DNA from: Methyloligella sp050110875
Lineage (GTDB): Bacteria; Pseudomonadota; Alphaproteobacteria; Rhizobiales; Methyloligellaceae
Direction of reading: 5' to 3'
Length of the DNA stretch: 64,000 nucleotides
Assembly: GCA_050110875.1 (NCBI GenBank)
Contig: CP188828.1
Location: forward strand, 496,001-560,000
Shown: one piece after another, positions 1 through 8,889 of the stretch
How positions within the stretch are numbered: the stretch's first letter is position 1
How the letters are laid out: each line of letters begins with the position of its first letter
Notes under the pieces: model-generated
Seen by the model: the letters and a program-made list of their open reading frames with translations, nothing else
Databases searched by the model: none
Told to the model about the DNA's origin: nothing
Made by a program: the position numbers and the translations under genes

Positions 1-2
1 GC

Positions 3-962
3 CGGAACGACTGCGCGCGGCATCATCGCGCGGTGCTGGATGCGCGGACGATCCCCCGGGATGCCCTGCCGACCGATTGCACGCGGCTGTTCACCCACAA
101 CGCTTCCGTGGACGAGATCAACGCCGCCGAGCTGCGCAAGCTTCCCGGCGAGACGAAGCGCTTTGCCATGCAGAGCAAGGGCCCCGAGGTCTTCGTGAAC
201 ACGCTGAAGCGGGGTTGCCTCTCCCCGGAGCAGCTGGTGCTGAAGGAAGGCGCCGTGGTGATGTTCACCAAGAACGATCCCGCCCTCCGCTTCGTGAACG
301 GCACGCTGGGCGAGGTGATCGATTTCGACCGGGAGACCGGCCATCCGGTGATCCGCACCCGCTCCGGCAAGACGATCGTCGCCGAGCCGGCCACCTGGAA
401 GATCGACGAGAACGGCAAGGAGCGGGCCTCCATCATCCAGCTGCCGCTGCGTCTCGCCTGGGCCATGACCGTGCATAAGAGCCAGGGCATGTCCCTGGAC
501 GCGGCGGTGATCGATCTGTCCCGCGCCTTCGAGTACGGCCAGGGTTATGTGGCCCTGTCCCGCCTGCGGGGTCTCGCCGGGCTTCATCTGCTGGGGCTGA
601 ATGCCCGGGCGCTGCAAGTGCATCCGGCGGCGGTGGAGCAGGACGAGACCTTCCGGTCGCTGTCCGACACGGCCCTGCAGTCCGCTCAAGCGGCCGGGGC
701 CGAGGCGATCGCGGCGAAGCAGCGGGAATTTCTCGCCGATGCGCTGGAGGAGGCCGAGACCAGGCAAACCGCCGCTTCGCCGCAAATGGCCGCCGCCCGG
801 GCCGACGGCCATGCGAAGGCCTATGCGCCCTGGAGCGAGGATGAGGAGAAGGCTCTGGTGCGCCGTCACCAGGCCGGCGAGAGCGTCGCCGCCATCGCCA
901 CCGCCCATGGGCGCAAGCCCGGCGCCATCCGCTCGCGTTTGAAGAAGCTGGAGCTGCTTTAG
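3..962 (+). CDS. Pif1/RecD-like helicase, 3' part only
   Basis: C-terminal part of a superfamily 1B (RecD/Pif1-like) helicase. The reading frame is open to the window edge, so the ATP-binding N-terminal half lies outside. Counting from the first GTG at 33, residues 145-156 read MTVHKSQGMSLD and residues 171-178 contain GYVALSR; these match the family's motifs V and VI, used in DNA and nucleotide contact. The last ~40 residues, with WSEDEEKAL and a predicted helix-turn-helix, form a Myb/HTH-like tail that I infer adds DNA binding. The stop is followed by G/C-rich repeats and then uvrA on the same strand. The family is clear; the exact subfamily cannot be judged without the N-terminus. Confidence 0.85.
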   Translation, partial: RNDCARHHRAVLDARTIPRDALPTDCTRLFTHNASVDEINAAELRKLPGETKRFAMQSKGPEVFVNTLKRGCLSPEQLVLKEGAVVMFTKNDPALRFVNGTLGEVIDFDRETGHPVIRTRSGKTIVAEPATWKIDENGKERASIIQLPLRLAWAMTVHKSQGMSLDAAVIDLSRAFEYGQGYVALSRLRGLAGLHLLGLNARALQVHPAAVEQDETFRSLSDTALQSAQAAGAEAIAAKQREFLADALEEAETRQTAASPQMAAARADGHAKAYAPWSEDEEKALVRRHQAGESVAAIATAHGRKPGAIRSRLKKLELL

Positions 963-964
963 GT

Positions 965-1145
965 CGGCTAAGCCCAGTACCTCTCCCCGGCGGGGAGAGG
1001 TCGAATGCGCAGCATCCGGGTGAGGGGGAGAAATATGCGGAGAGTTTGGCCCCCTCACCCCAACCCTCTCCCCCGAGGGGAGAGGGAGCCATCCCGGGCA
1101 AGCGGCACAGCGGGAGAACGCCCTCCCCCTTTCTGGGGGAGGTTT
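965..1145. repeat. G/C-rich palindromic intergenic repeats between helicase and uvrA
   Basis: The gap before uvrA is filled by inverted-repeat DNA. CCTCTCCCCG pairs with its complement at 980-1000, and CCCTCTCCCC...GGGGAGAGGG forms a hairpin at 1064-1086. There is no coding potential and no T-tract, so this looks like a dispersed palindromic element rather than a simple intrinsic terminator. Elements of this look are common between genes in Hyphomicrobiales genomes (from memory). Confidence 0.6.
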
Positions 1146-1243
1146 GCCTGCCGGACTTGTTGAAAAACCAGCGTCCGCTTGCCGCCCCGACCAACAATGC
1201 TTAAGCCTTGTGAAAAGCCTTCCGCCCCCCGACATTGGTGCTC

Positions 1244-4150
1244 ATGACATCCAAGACCATTTCCGTGCGCGGCGCGCGGGAACACAATCTGAAGAACGTG
1301 CAGTTGGAGCTGCCGCGGGAAGAGCTCGTGGTGATGACCGGGCTGTCCGGCTCCGGCAAGTCGTCCCTCGCCTTCGACACGATCTATGCCGAGGGCCAGC
1401 GGCGCTATGTGGAGTCGCTCTCCGCCTACGCGCGCCAGTTCCTGGACATGATGCAGAAGCCGGATGTGGACTCCATCGAGGGGCTGTCCCCGGCGATCTC
1501 CATCGAGCAGAAGACCACCTCGAAGAACCCGCGCTCCACGGTCGGCACGGTCACCGAGATCTACGACTATATGCGCCTGCTCTTCGCGCGAGTGGGCGTG
1601 CCCTATTCGCCGGCCACGGGGCTTCCCATCGAGAGCCAGACGGTCAGCCAGATGGTCGACAAGGTGCTGGAGCTGGAAGAAGGCACGCGCCTCTATCTGC
1701 TGGCGCCGATCGTGCGCGGCCGCAAGGGCGAGTACCGCAAGGAGCTGGCGGAGCTTCTGAAGAAGGGCTTCCAGCGGGTGAAGATCGACGGCGCGTTCCA
1801 CGAGATCGCCGACGCCCCTGCCCTCGACAAGAAGTTCAAGCACGATATCGACGTGGTGGTGGACCGCATCGTGGTGCGCGACGACATGGCGACCCGGCTG
1901 GCGGATTCCTTCGAGACGGCGCTCGCCCTGTCCGACGGAATCGCGGTGGCCGAGTTCGCCGACGCACGCGACGAGAAGGGCGAGCCGGAGCGGCTGATCT
2001 TCTCCCAGCGCTTCGCCTGCCCGGTCTCCGGCTTCACCATCGAGGAGATCGAGCCGCGGCTGTTCTCCTTCAACAACCCGTTCGGCGCCTGCCCCGCCTG
2101 CGGCGGGCTGGGCACGGAGCTCACCTTCGAGGCGGAGCTGGTGGTGCCCGACGAATCCCTGAGCCTGGACCGGGGCGCGATCACGCCCTGGGCGCGCACC
2201 GGCGCCTCCTCCCCCTATTATCACCAGACGCTCCAGGCCATCGCCCGCCATTACAAGCAGAAGATGACGACGCCCTGGAAGGACCTGCCGGAGGAATTCC
2301 GCGCCGTCCTGCTGTTCGGCTCCGGCGACGAAGAGATCACCTTCACCTATGACGACGGGGTGCGCCGCTACTCCACCAGCAAGCCGTTCGAGGGGGTGAT
2401 CACCAATATCGACCGGCGCTGGCGCGAGACGGAATCGAACTGGGTGCGGGACGAGCTCTCCCGCTACCAGTCCAGCCAGCCCTGCCAGGTCTGCACCGGC
2501 TACCGGCTGAAGCCCCAGGCGCTGGCGGTGAAGATCGCCGGCATGCATATCGGCGAGGTCGCCGACATGTCGATCCGCCAGGCGAACAAATGGTTCGACC
2601 AGGTGGGCGAGACGCTCTCCCCCCAGAAACAGGAGATCGCCAGCCGCATCCTGAAGGAGATCCGCGAGCGCTTGCGCTTCCTCAACGATGTCGGCCTGGA
2701 CTACCTCACCCTCTCCCGCGCGTCCGGCACGCTCTCCGGCGGCGAGAGCCAGCGCATCCGCCTCGCCTCCCAGATCGGCTCCGGCCTCACCGGCGTGCTC
2801 TACGTGCTGGACGAGCCCTCCATCGGCCTGCATCAGCGGGACAACGCGCGGCTCTTGGAGACCCTCAAGGCCCTCCGCGATCTCGGCAACTCGGTCATCG
2901 TCGTGGAGCATGACGAGGACGCCATCCTGCAGGCCGATTACGTGGTGGATATGGGACCCGGCGCGGGCATCCATGGCGGCGAGGTGGTGGCCGAGGGCAC
3001 GCCGGCGCAGATCATGGCCAATCCGGACAGCCTGACCGGGCAATACCTCACCGGCATGAAGCAGATCCCCCTGCCGAAGAAGCGTCGGGAACCCGGCCGC
3101 AAGAAGGTCTCGGTGATCGGCGCGCGGGAAAACAATCTGAAGAACGTCTCCGCCGACATCCCGCTCGGCCTGTTCAGCTGCGTCACCGGCGTCTCAGGCG
3201 GCGGCAAGTCCACCTTCCTCATCGAGACCCTCTACCGCGCCGTCGCCCGCAAGCTCACCGGCGCACGGGAGATCCCCGGGGCGCATGACAAGATCGAGGG
3301 GCTGGAGCATCTCGACAAGGTCATCGATATCGACCAGAGCCCGATCGGCCGCACGCCCCGCTCCAACCCGGCCACCTATACGGGCGCCTTCACGCCGATC
3401 CGCGAATGGTTCTCCGAGCTGCCGGAGGCGAAGGCGCGCGGCTACAAGCCCGGGCGCTTCTCCTTCAACGTGAAGGGCGGGCGCTGCGAGGCCTGCCAGG
3501 GCGACGGGCTGATCAAGATCGAGATGCACTTCCTGCCCGACGTCTTCGTCACCTGCGATGTCTGCAAGGGCAAGCGCTATAACCGCGAGACCCTGGACAT
3601 CAAGTTCAAGGGCAAGTCCATCGCCGACGTGCTCGACATGACGGTCGAGGAAGCCGCCGAGTTCTTCAAGGCGGTGCCGGTGATCAGGGACAAGCTGGAG
3701 ACCCTCAAGCGCGTCGGCCTGAGCTATATCCATGTCGGCCAGCAGGCGACGACGCTCTCCGGCGGCGAGGCCCAGCGGGTGAAGCTCTCCCGGGAGCTCT
3801 CAAAGCGCGCCACGGGCCGCACCCTCTATATCCTCGACGAGCCGACCACGGGCCTGCATTTCCACGACGTGGCGAAGCTGCTGGAGGTGCTCCACGAGCT
3901 GGTGAACCAGGGGAACACGGTCGTGGTCATCGAGCACAATCTGGAGGTGATCAAGACCGCCGACTGGATCCTCGACCTCGGGCCGGAAGGCGGCGATGGC
4001 GGCGGCCGCATCGTCGCCCAAGGCACGCCGGAGCAAGTCGCAAAAGTGCCGGAAAGCTACACGGGGCAGTATCTCAAGGAACTACTCGGCCGGCGGAAGA
4101 AGACGGGCAGCGCCGCGGCGAAGGCGGGCGCGGCCGAGGCGGCGGAGTGA
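1244..4150 (+). CDS. uvrA: Excinuclease ABC subunit A
   Basis: UvrA, the damage-sensing ATPase of nucleotide excision repair, which loads UvrB at lesions. About 968 aa, the usual length. Two ABC modules are visible. The first has Walker A GLSGSGKS at residues 33-40, signature LSGGESQR and Walker B VLDEPSIGLH; the second has Walker A GVSGGGKS, signature LSGGEAQR and ILDEPTTGLH. Zinc-binding cysteine pairs occur as CPACG in module 1 and CEACQ/CDVCK in module 2. TTG and GTG codons lie just upstream in frame (1235, 1238), but ATG at 1244, followed by MTSKTISVRGAREHNL, fits the family's start. It stands alone; a compositionally different island begins directly after its stop. Confidence 0.97.
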   Translation: MTSKTISVRGAREHNLKNVQLELPREELVVMTGLSGSGKSSLAFDTIYAEGQRRYVESLSAYARQFLDMMQKPDVDSIEGLSPAISIEQKTTSKNPRSTVGTVTEIYDYMRLLFARVGVPYSPATGLPIESQTVSQMVDKVLELEEGTRLYLLAPIVRGRKGEYRKELAELLKKGFQRVKIDGAFHEIADAPALDKKFKHDIDVVVDRIVVRDDMATRLADSFETALALSDGIAVAEFADARDEKGEPERLIFSQRFACPVSGFTIEEIEPRLFSFNNPFGACPACGGLGTELTFEAELVVPDESLSLDRGAITPWARTGASSPYYHQTLQAIARHYKQKMTTPWKDLPEEFRAVLLFGSGDEEITFTYDDGVRRYSTSKPFEGVITNIDRRWRETESNWVRDELSRYQSSQPCQVCTGYRLKPQALAVKIAGMHIGEVADMSIRQANKWFDQVGETLSPQKQEIASRILKEIRERLRFLNDVGLDYLTLSRASGTLSGGESQRIRLASQIGSGLTGVLYVLDEPSIGLHQRDNARLLETLKALRDLGNSVIVVEHDEDAILQADYVVDMGPGAGIHGGEVVAEGTPAQIMANPDSLTGQYLTGMKQIPLPKKRREPGRKKVSVIGARENNLKNVSADIPLGLFSCVTGVSGGGKSTFLIETLYRAVARKLTGAREIPGAHDKIEGLEHLDKVIDIDQSPIGRTPRSNPATYTGAFTPIREWFSELPEAKARGYKPGRFSFNVKGGRCEACQGDGLIKIEMHFLPDVFVTCDVCKGKRYNRETLDIKFKGKSIADVLDMTVEEAAEFFKAVPVIRDKLETLKRVGLSYIHVGQQATTLSGGEAQRVKLSRELSKRATGRTLYILDEPTTGLHFHDVAKLLEVLHELVNQGNTVVVIEHNLEVIKTADWILDLGPEGGDGGGRIVAQGTPEQVAKVPESYTGQYLKELLGRRKKTGSAAAKAGAAEAAE

Positions 4151-4157
4151 TGCACCT

Positions 4158-5057
4158 TCAAGCCTCTATCTCTGAAAAGCGCATCAGTTCAGCCCGAGCG
4201 GAATCAAAGAGGTCAGTAAAGACTTGGCAATCTGATTGAACCTCAAGCGCAAAGCGTAGGTACACATCCATTGCGTCCAGCACTATCAACGCCACAAATG
4301 TGTATTGATGCTGATAGGTTTCACAGTCCTGCCCCCGCGGCAAAAATCTAAACGGCTCCTCTGCGTCTTCGTCTTCTTCTAGATAGTGCATGAGCAGGCT
4401 CGGCCACGTGCCATGCACATGATGAGATCCCAGTTTTTGTCCGACGACGTAGACTAGCCGAGTGAGTCCAATGTCGTTTAGCATCGAAGCCAAGTCAGGG
4501 AGTTTCCTCGACGAGGCAATCTCACTTTCAGTAAGGCCGCTGGCACCGATATGACGCCCGATCGATTCCAACATCCTCGTTTCAATGTCGAGTGGCTTAC
4601 CACCTCGTCGAGATATATTCGCCTGAATCTGGCTCCTAAATTCTAGCTCGGTTTTTAGACCGTCTGCGAGATACCGAATGAATTTCTCTTGGCTAGATTT
4701 TTGACATAGCCAAACGATCTTTACCGCGCTTTCAAAGATGCACCGGTCGACGATGCCAGTTGTTTCACCAAAGCGACCCTCATGGGACAATGCCACGTTC
4801 GACAGCATCAACCGGCAACAGCGGTTTATTAGTCCAACCAGAATATAGTGCTGTCGAAGCGGGATTTCTTTGAACGCCGGAGAGTCGTTCTTTATATGGC
4901 CGACAAGCGCCGCCAATGATCCCACGAACTTGTACCATTCGAACAGGATTGGAGCGTAGTCACCGGTCTGCTCTGCGCGACTGAGTTCTTCCCTTGAAAA
5001 CTTCGGCGGTGTGGGAAGCTCAATGCCATCTGGCTGAAACGCCGTCGAATTAGCCAC
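4158..5057 (-). CDS. DUF5677-like protein in AT-richer island
   Basis: A 299-aa protein of unknown function. It resembles the DUF5677 family: a mostly helical protein whose centre carries a stretch like GIVDRCIFESAVKIVWLC (about residues 100-120) and later a SSRKLPDLASML segment. No signal peptide is seen. Base composition and codon use are plainly more AT-rich than in uvrA, which ends 7 bp away tail to tail, suggesting horizontal transfer. Its neighbours are a small membrane protein and a KAP NTPase of similar composition. A role in defence is possible but not shown. The family assignment comes from pattern memory, not a search. Confidence 0.65.
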   Translation of the reverse strand: MANSTAFQPDGIELPTPPKFSREELSRAEQTGDYAPILFEWYKFVGSLAALVGHIKNDSPAFKEIPLRQHYILVGLINRCCRLMLSNVALSHEGRFGETTGIVDRCIFESAVKIVWLCQKSSQEKFIRYLADGLKTELEFRSQIQANISRRGGKPLDIETRMLESIGRHIGASGLTESEIASSRKLPDLASMLNDIGLTRLVYVVGQKLGSHHVHGTWPSLLMHYLEEDEDAEEPFRFLPRGQDCETYQHQYTFVALIVLDAMDVYLRFALEVQSDCQVFTDLFDSARAELMRFSEIEA

Positions 5058-5133
5058 CTACAAAGCCTTTCGGATCGTCCAACTTGTAGAGCTCCGCTCT
5101 CTCCAGCAACGCTTCAAAGGCTCCGGCGGCTCA

Positions 5134-5367
5134 CTATTCGATGCAGTGAGGCATGAGCACGAGTAAGGCTTGGATAGCAGCGGCCAAAGCAGCCAAGGCC
5201 GCTCCGACAGCATTTCTTACGCCCTGCTTCCGCAACGCTGGAACAATGCAGTCAATCGTCTCGAATGTGATCTGATTCGGCGGCAACTTTACAATTGAGG
5301 CGAGAAACCAAAAGGCTGCCGCCCCGCTGGCCGATGCCGCGCTGATCCACTGTAGGGCGCTTACCAT
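5134..5367 (-). CDS. Small two-helix membrane protein
   Basis: Hypothetical protein of ~77 aa. An N-terminal hydrophobic helix (ISAASASGAAAFWFLASIV) is followed by a short polar loop and a second Ala-rich helix near the C-terminus (VGAALAALAAAIQALLVLM), so it is probably an inner-membrane protein. The frame is open upstream to 5502, but that extension is Cys-rich and uncharacteristic. The ATG at 5367 (MVSALQW) is preferred on protein character alone, because no clear Shine-Dalgarno is visible; ATG at 5379 is an alternative. It sits between the DUF5677-like gene and the KAP NTPase on the same strand and could be part of their unit. Confidence 0.5.
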   Translation of the reverse strand: MVSALQWISAASASGAAAFWFLASIVKLPPNQITFETIDCIVPALRKQGVRNAVGAALAALAAAIQALLVLMPHCIE

Positions 5368-5662
5368 ATGACAATACATTTGCGATTTTCCAGCTGTGGA
5401 ACACACCTTCCCGCGAGTGTGGCAATCCATCAGCATGCATCCGTATCTAGCGGTGGAAATCGTCATCACACCGCAGAGGATTGTAGCCCGAGGCAAGGCC
5501 AATCGGCGTGCTGACCGACTACATCACAGTTGCAATGCAACCGTGACACTCATGCTGTTGAACTTAAATGCGAAACCTGAGCAGGATCGCATAGACCTAA
5601 TTGGCTGCGACGCCTCCAGATGAAATTACCCGGAACAAACAATCGTGTGCCTCACTCGACGC
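5368..5662. other. Gap inside the island, no gene seen
   Basis: About 295 bp of AT-richer DNA between the small membrane gene and the stop of the KAP NTPase. A 75-codon open frame on the plus strand (5396-5623) shows no family resemblance, no ribosome binding site and unconvincing codon use. I see no RNA gene or clear terminator here. Confidence 0.4.
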
Positions 5663-7021
5663 CTAAAGGTTAGGCTGCAGTCGATCAATCACTGCGTGCG
5701 CGGTGTGAGGTATGATCTCGGTTGCTTCGATGTTGTATTGCCACAGTGATTTCGCCAAATCTTCGGCTCCTTCCGTCGGTTCGTTTGTGCAGAACTTCCA
5801 CCACCGTGCCAACCAGTCTCGTATCGCTCTGTTCTCAGTCTTACCATCGATGATCAAGGCATCACGTACCTGGGGATAGGTTAGGCGCCCCTGCTTTGCT
5901 AAATTAAAAAGATGGGGCTCTGTCACCTTTAGAATACAAAGGCCCGCAATAATCGGTGGTACCCTGAGTGTATTCCGCGGCGTATAAGCTAATGCTATCA
6001 CCAAGTTTGACATAATTCTCTCGATAGAACGCAGGCTCAGGTCTATATGCTCTTCTACGTGAAGTATAAGCTCTATAGAGTGATCGACAATATTTCTGTC
6101 TTCGTGCTTAAACTCCATGCTGCTCCTCAGGTATTCTAGATACTTGGCAGGGGTTTTTTCATGCTTCAATCGTTGGCGATCCACCAGCGGCAGCGTCAGT
6201 TGAATGAACTTTTGTAGGTATGTTCGCGCATCAATATTGGGGCCATAGGCAATAACAACTGAGTTTGTCAGTTGACCAAGATGAACCCCAAGAACGAAGT
6301 GCACATTTTCTACCGAAAAGAAATGCTTTATTCGCTCAAGTAGTTCTAACGCAAATGACGGGCGGCAGCGATCGAGTTCGTCGATTATGAAGATAAGAGG
6401 TTTCGGGGTTTGTTGCTTGTCATTGGATTTTGGACGTTCCGATAATAGCGATGGTAATTCAGAGAGGGCGTCGCGGAACCCCTGAATCGCATCCTTTTGT
6501 TGTTTCTGCTTTGTAAGCAGCTGGCCGACGTGCTTATCCGCAAGCGAACTTGCTTCTGACGCTATGTCACTCGCGATCTCTTCAAGATCTATCACCGACA
6601 CCAAACCGGCTGTTGCTCCCTTAACACCCACTTTAACGCCGCTGCGCATCAATATCTTTCCTGCTTTAACCGCTGAATTGATGAACTTCCGACCTTTAGG
6701 AGTGGCTTGTTTCTTTTTATCTTGCGCTAGATTGATGATCTGGCTCGCTAGTGCGAGGAACGCATCTTCCAAGTAATCGTTTTCGAACGCATCGAAGTAT
6801 ACAACCGGGTAGCCGGCTTTGCGGAGTTCGCCAGCCCACATCTTCAGGAAGATGGTCTTTCCGCTGCCCCACTGCCCGTCGACACCCACGACTATCGGAT
6901 CGCTTGCTGCACTGAGCAAATGCGTTAACCCAGCTCCTATTCTCGCCCGGCCGAAAATATCCTTCTCTGCCGTGAAGCCCTCCTCGTCTCCGATCTCTAT
7001 TGGTGGGGGAAATAATCGCAT
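5663..7021 (-). CDS. KAP-family P-loop NTPase
   Basis: A 452-aa NTPase of the KAP family. Walker A is GQWGSGKT (about residues 49-56), placed after the typical short N-terminal EKDIFGR segment; Walker B is LIFIIDELDRCRPSFALELL near residue 225-245, with the DELDRC form characteristic of KAP proteins. The start is set at ATG 7021 because GGAG lies 7 nt upstream; a GTG at 7051 would add 10 residues without such support. No strong transmembrane insert is seen, unlike many KAP NTPases. Known relatives include the phage-exclusion protein PifA of the F plasmid. The AT-richer composition shared with its two neighbours suggests acquired DNA. Target unknown. Confidence 0.85.
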   Translation of the reverse strand: MRLFPPPIEIGDEEGFTAEKDIFGRARIGAGLTHLLSAASDPIVVGVDGQWGSGKTIFLKMWAGELRKAGYPVVYFDAFENDYLEDAFLALASQIINLAQDKKKQATPKGRKFINSAVKAGKILMRSGVKVGVKGATAGLVSVIDLEEIASDIASEASSLADKHVGQLLTKQKQQKDAIQGFRDALSELPSLLSERPKSNDKQQTPKPLIFIIDELDRCRPSFALELLERIKHFFSVENVHFVLGVHLGQLTNSVVIAYGPNIDARTYLQKFIQLTLPLVDRQRLKHEKTPAKYLEYLRSSMEFKHEDRNIVDHSIELILHVEEHIDLSLRSIERIMSNLVIALAYTPRNTLRVPPIIAGLCILKVTEPHLFNLAKQGRLTYPQVRDALIIDGKTENRAIRDWLARWWKFCTNEPTEGAEDLAKSLWQYNIEATEIIPHTAHAVIDRLQPNL

Positions 7022-7209
7022 TTGCAGGCTCCGAACTTTTCGAATGAACACCTGATTGTAGCCTTGGTCGTTGCAACCTCATAGCCACATCCGACGGCGT
7101 GGGGATTCCGTTCGGGCGTCATCATCTCGCTATTGCGTCGGGTGTGGCCAGCGATTCGCGTCCGCATTCCTGCCAGCACCTCCAGGCCTTATCCCCCATT
7201 CCCAAAACC

Positions 7210-7570
7210 TGCAGTATCCTGTCCTCACCTCGTCCTGTTAAGGGGCGTTGTCGCGAAGGCGTTCGTGATGCGGGACGGGGTGCGGCGCCTGCGGGCGTGC
7301 CTTGACGCGAGGCGCGCACCCGGGCGGCGGCGGGGTTCCCCCCGGGGCCATTACGAGCCCCTGCCAAGAAGCACAGGTTCAAGTGCTGGCGTGTAGAGAC
7401 CGGAGACCGTCCGGGATCGAAGCGGGGCCCGCCGCCGAATAGACGCTGCACGTGGCGCGCCGAGAGGCGCCCGCCGCGCATCTTCGGATACGCGGAGCCA
7501 AAAGGTTTGCGCTTCCCGGCGCGCCACTCCCCCTAAACCTCGCGGGCTCTGCCCGGCGAGAGGGTTTGCG
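7210..7570. other. Structured noncoding element with nested hairpins
   Basis: No convincing gene lies between 7022 and 7774. Within it the DNA has strong nested inverted repeats. GTGGCGCGCCG (7452-7462) pairs with CGGCGCGCCAC (7517-7527), enclosing a cUUCGg-capped hairpin (CCGCGCATC/GATACGCGG, 7474-7495). Another hairpin starts with AAACC and ends with GGGTTT (7535-7567). Such paired arms suggest a structured RNA or a mobile palindromic element. The strand is unknown. From memory, similar sequences recur in other Hyphomicrobiales, where the overlapping frames get annotated as hypothetical proteins; I could not check this. Confidence 0.4.
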
Positions 7571-7602
7571 CGTGGCCGCTCGGTCGCGTGCGTTCGCCCG
7601 GT

Positions 7603-7742
7603 CGTCATCCTGAGGGACTTAATCCGGGATGCCCGGCCGTCCTTCGAGGCTTAGCGCGTCATGCTGAGAGCCTGTCCCGGACTTGATCCGGGATGCCCGC
7701 GAAGCGGGCCTCGAAGCACGCGCTAAGCACCTCAGGATGACG
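7603..7742. repeat. Palindromic repeat with GTCATCCTGAGG ends
   Basis: A unit bounded by GTCATCCTGAGG at 7603 and its complement CCTCAGGATGAC ending near 7741. Internal mirrored arms include CTTCGAGGC...TAGCGCGT and ACGCGCTAAG. It also contains the short palindrome TCCCGGACTTGATCCGGGA. It is noncoding and looks like a dispersed REP-like element. Confidence 0.6.
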
Positions 7743-7774
7743 GCCTTCTGTCACCCAAACCTGAAAGGAGAGAC

Positions 7775-8071
7775 GTGACGCGAAAGCACGGACGGGAGAC
7801 GCAACGGGATCAAGAGCGAGACATGGAGCGTGCGTTGCGCTTCGGCGCGGACCGGCTCTGCCTCTGGTCTCTCTGCGGTTCGACCGCCTGCCGGCGCGCG
7901 CGGGCCTGCCGGGGCGATGTGCAGGCGTGCTCGGGGCGCATCGTCGCCTGGCTTCAGGCGATCGAGCAGGAGCGGCTGGCCCGGCCCGATCTCGAAGCCA
8001 TCGAGACGCTCGTCCGGACGCCGCAAGACCTCCGCGCTTACCGCGCCTGGCGCCGGGCCTTGGGGGCGTGA
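7775..8071 (+). CDS. Small Cys/Arg-rich hypothetical protein
   Basis: A 98-aa protein. The centre carries closely spaced cysteines (CLWSLCGSTACRRARACRG, about residues 29-47), which might bind a metal, and the C-terminal half is amphipathic helix. GTG at 7775 has AAAGGAG upstream at 4 nt spacing and is preferred over ATG at 7823, which has a weaker site. Short proteins with this CRRARxCRG pattern occur in Hyphomicrobiales, as far as I recall. It is isolated between noncoding repeats. Function unknown. Confidence 0.55.
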   Translation: MTRKHGRETQRDQERDMERALRFGADRLCLWSLCGSTACRRARACRGDVQACSGRIVAWLQAIEQERLARPDLEAIETLVRTPQDLRAYRAWRRALGA

Positions 8072-8088
8072 GGATGCGGGCATGCCCT

Positions 8089-8232
8089 GGCCTGCACCCT
8101 TCGAGACGGGCCTTCGGCCCCCTCAGGGTGAGGAGATGCGTGGGTAGGCGTCTCGGGCGACCGTGCCGCAGCTTCAACCCTCATGGTGAGGGCGCGCCTA
8201 AAGGGCGCGCGTCTCGAACCATGAGGTCCCAA
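8089..8232. repeat. Dispersed inverted repeat pair (CCCTTCGAGACGG family)
   Basis: Two adjacent palindromic units. The first begins CCCTTCGAGACGGGCCTTCG and ends in CTCAGGGTGAGG; the second runs from CCCTCATGGTGAGGGCG to GTCTCGAACCATGAGG. Near-identical copies of both units, inverted, occur at 28128-28265. There is no coding capacity. Confidence 0.7.
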
Positions 8233-8249
8233 TCGTTGAGGACAGCGCC

Positions 8250-8684
8250 CTACCCGCGCTCGGCGATCCAGACGCCTTTGCATTTGCCGGACGGGCCGAC
8301 GCCGTGCCACTTGCCTTGGGCGTGGCTACGCCCGAAGCGGCCGGTTCCCCAGGCGGTGCGCGGGCCGGCGATGCCCTTGATGTTCACCCGGCCCGCCGGC
8401 CCCACATGGCCGCCGAGATGGATCTTGTGGAACACGAAGCGGCCCTTGGTGGCGGAGATCTCGCCGCCGGTCACGGCGACGCCGATCTTGATCTTCCCGC
8501 AATGGCCGTTGGTGGTCTGGAGCAGCATGTCCCACTTGCCGTCGAAGCGGCTGGCATGGGCCGGGGGCATGGCGAGCAGGGCAACCGATGCGACGGCAAG
8601 CGCGAAGACGGAGAGACGGGTGACAGTCTTACGAGGGGCAGTCTTGCGAGGGGCAGTCTTGCGAGGGGCAGTCTCGGGCGTCAT
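8250..8684 (-). CDS. Secreted protein with APRKT tandem repeats
   Basis: A 144-aa exported protein. The start at 8684 has GGGGA six bases upstream. The N-terminus carries three APRKT units encoded by a 15-bp tandem repeat (about 8631-8675), then a signal-peptide core (LSVFALAVASVALLAM) with a likely cleavage after AHA. The mature part begins RFDGKWD, contains one cysteine pair (C in NGHCGK and GKCKG) and several beta-strand-like Gly-rich segments ending GVWIAERG. Similar small FDGxW secreted proteins occur in Hyphomicrobiales without known function. The repeat number could vary between strains. Confidence 0.7.
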   Translation of the reverse strand: MTPETAPRKTAPRKTAPRKTVTRLSVFALAVASVALLAMPPAHASRFDGKWDMLLQTTNGHCGKIKIGVAVTGGEISATKGRFVFHKIHLGGHVGPAGRVNIKGIAGPRTAWGTGRFGRSHAQGKWHGVGPSGKCKGVWIAERG

Positions 8685-8889
8685 GGCGATCCCCATGATG
8701 AGTTGCGTAAGAGAGGGTGCGAAGACCGCGCCTGCGCGCCTGTCTCGCGGGAGACATTTAAGCCTACAACTCAAAATGTTGCGCCCGTTTTGTTACCAAA
8801 TGACTACAAAAGACGGCGGCCGGGCTTCCGCCGCGTCTCGAGCCCGGCCGTCCTCCTGGATCGGAAAGCGGGCGTGTCCGATTGCGGCT

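Noticed and set aside
1055..3043. 662-codon open frame opposite uvrA
   Set aside because: It lies entirely antisense to a well-conserved uvrA; long antisense frames are expected in G+C-rich codon-biased DNA. The same reasoning removes the large frames opposite surE/serS, secD, tat genes, ilvD, valS, tolC and pabBC.
5396..5623. 75-codon plus-strand frame in the AT-richer island
   Set aside because: No ribosome site, no recognisable feature, and partly overlaps the frame of the small membrane protein.
7122..7481. 119-codon minus-strand frame in the structured gap
   Set aside because: It covers the hairpin element, has Arg/Gly/Pro-biased composition and no ribosome site. Noncoding structure explains the sequence better.
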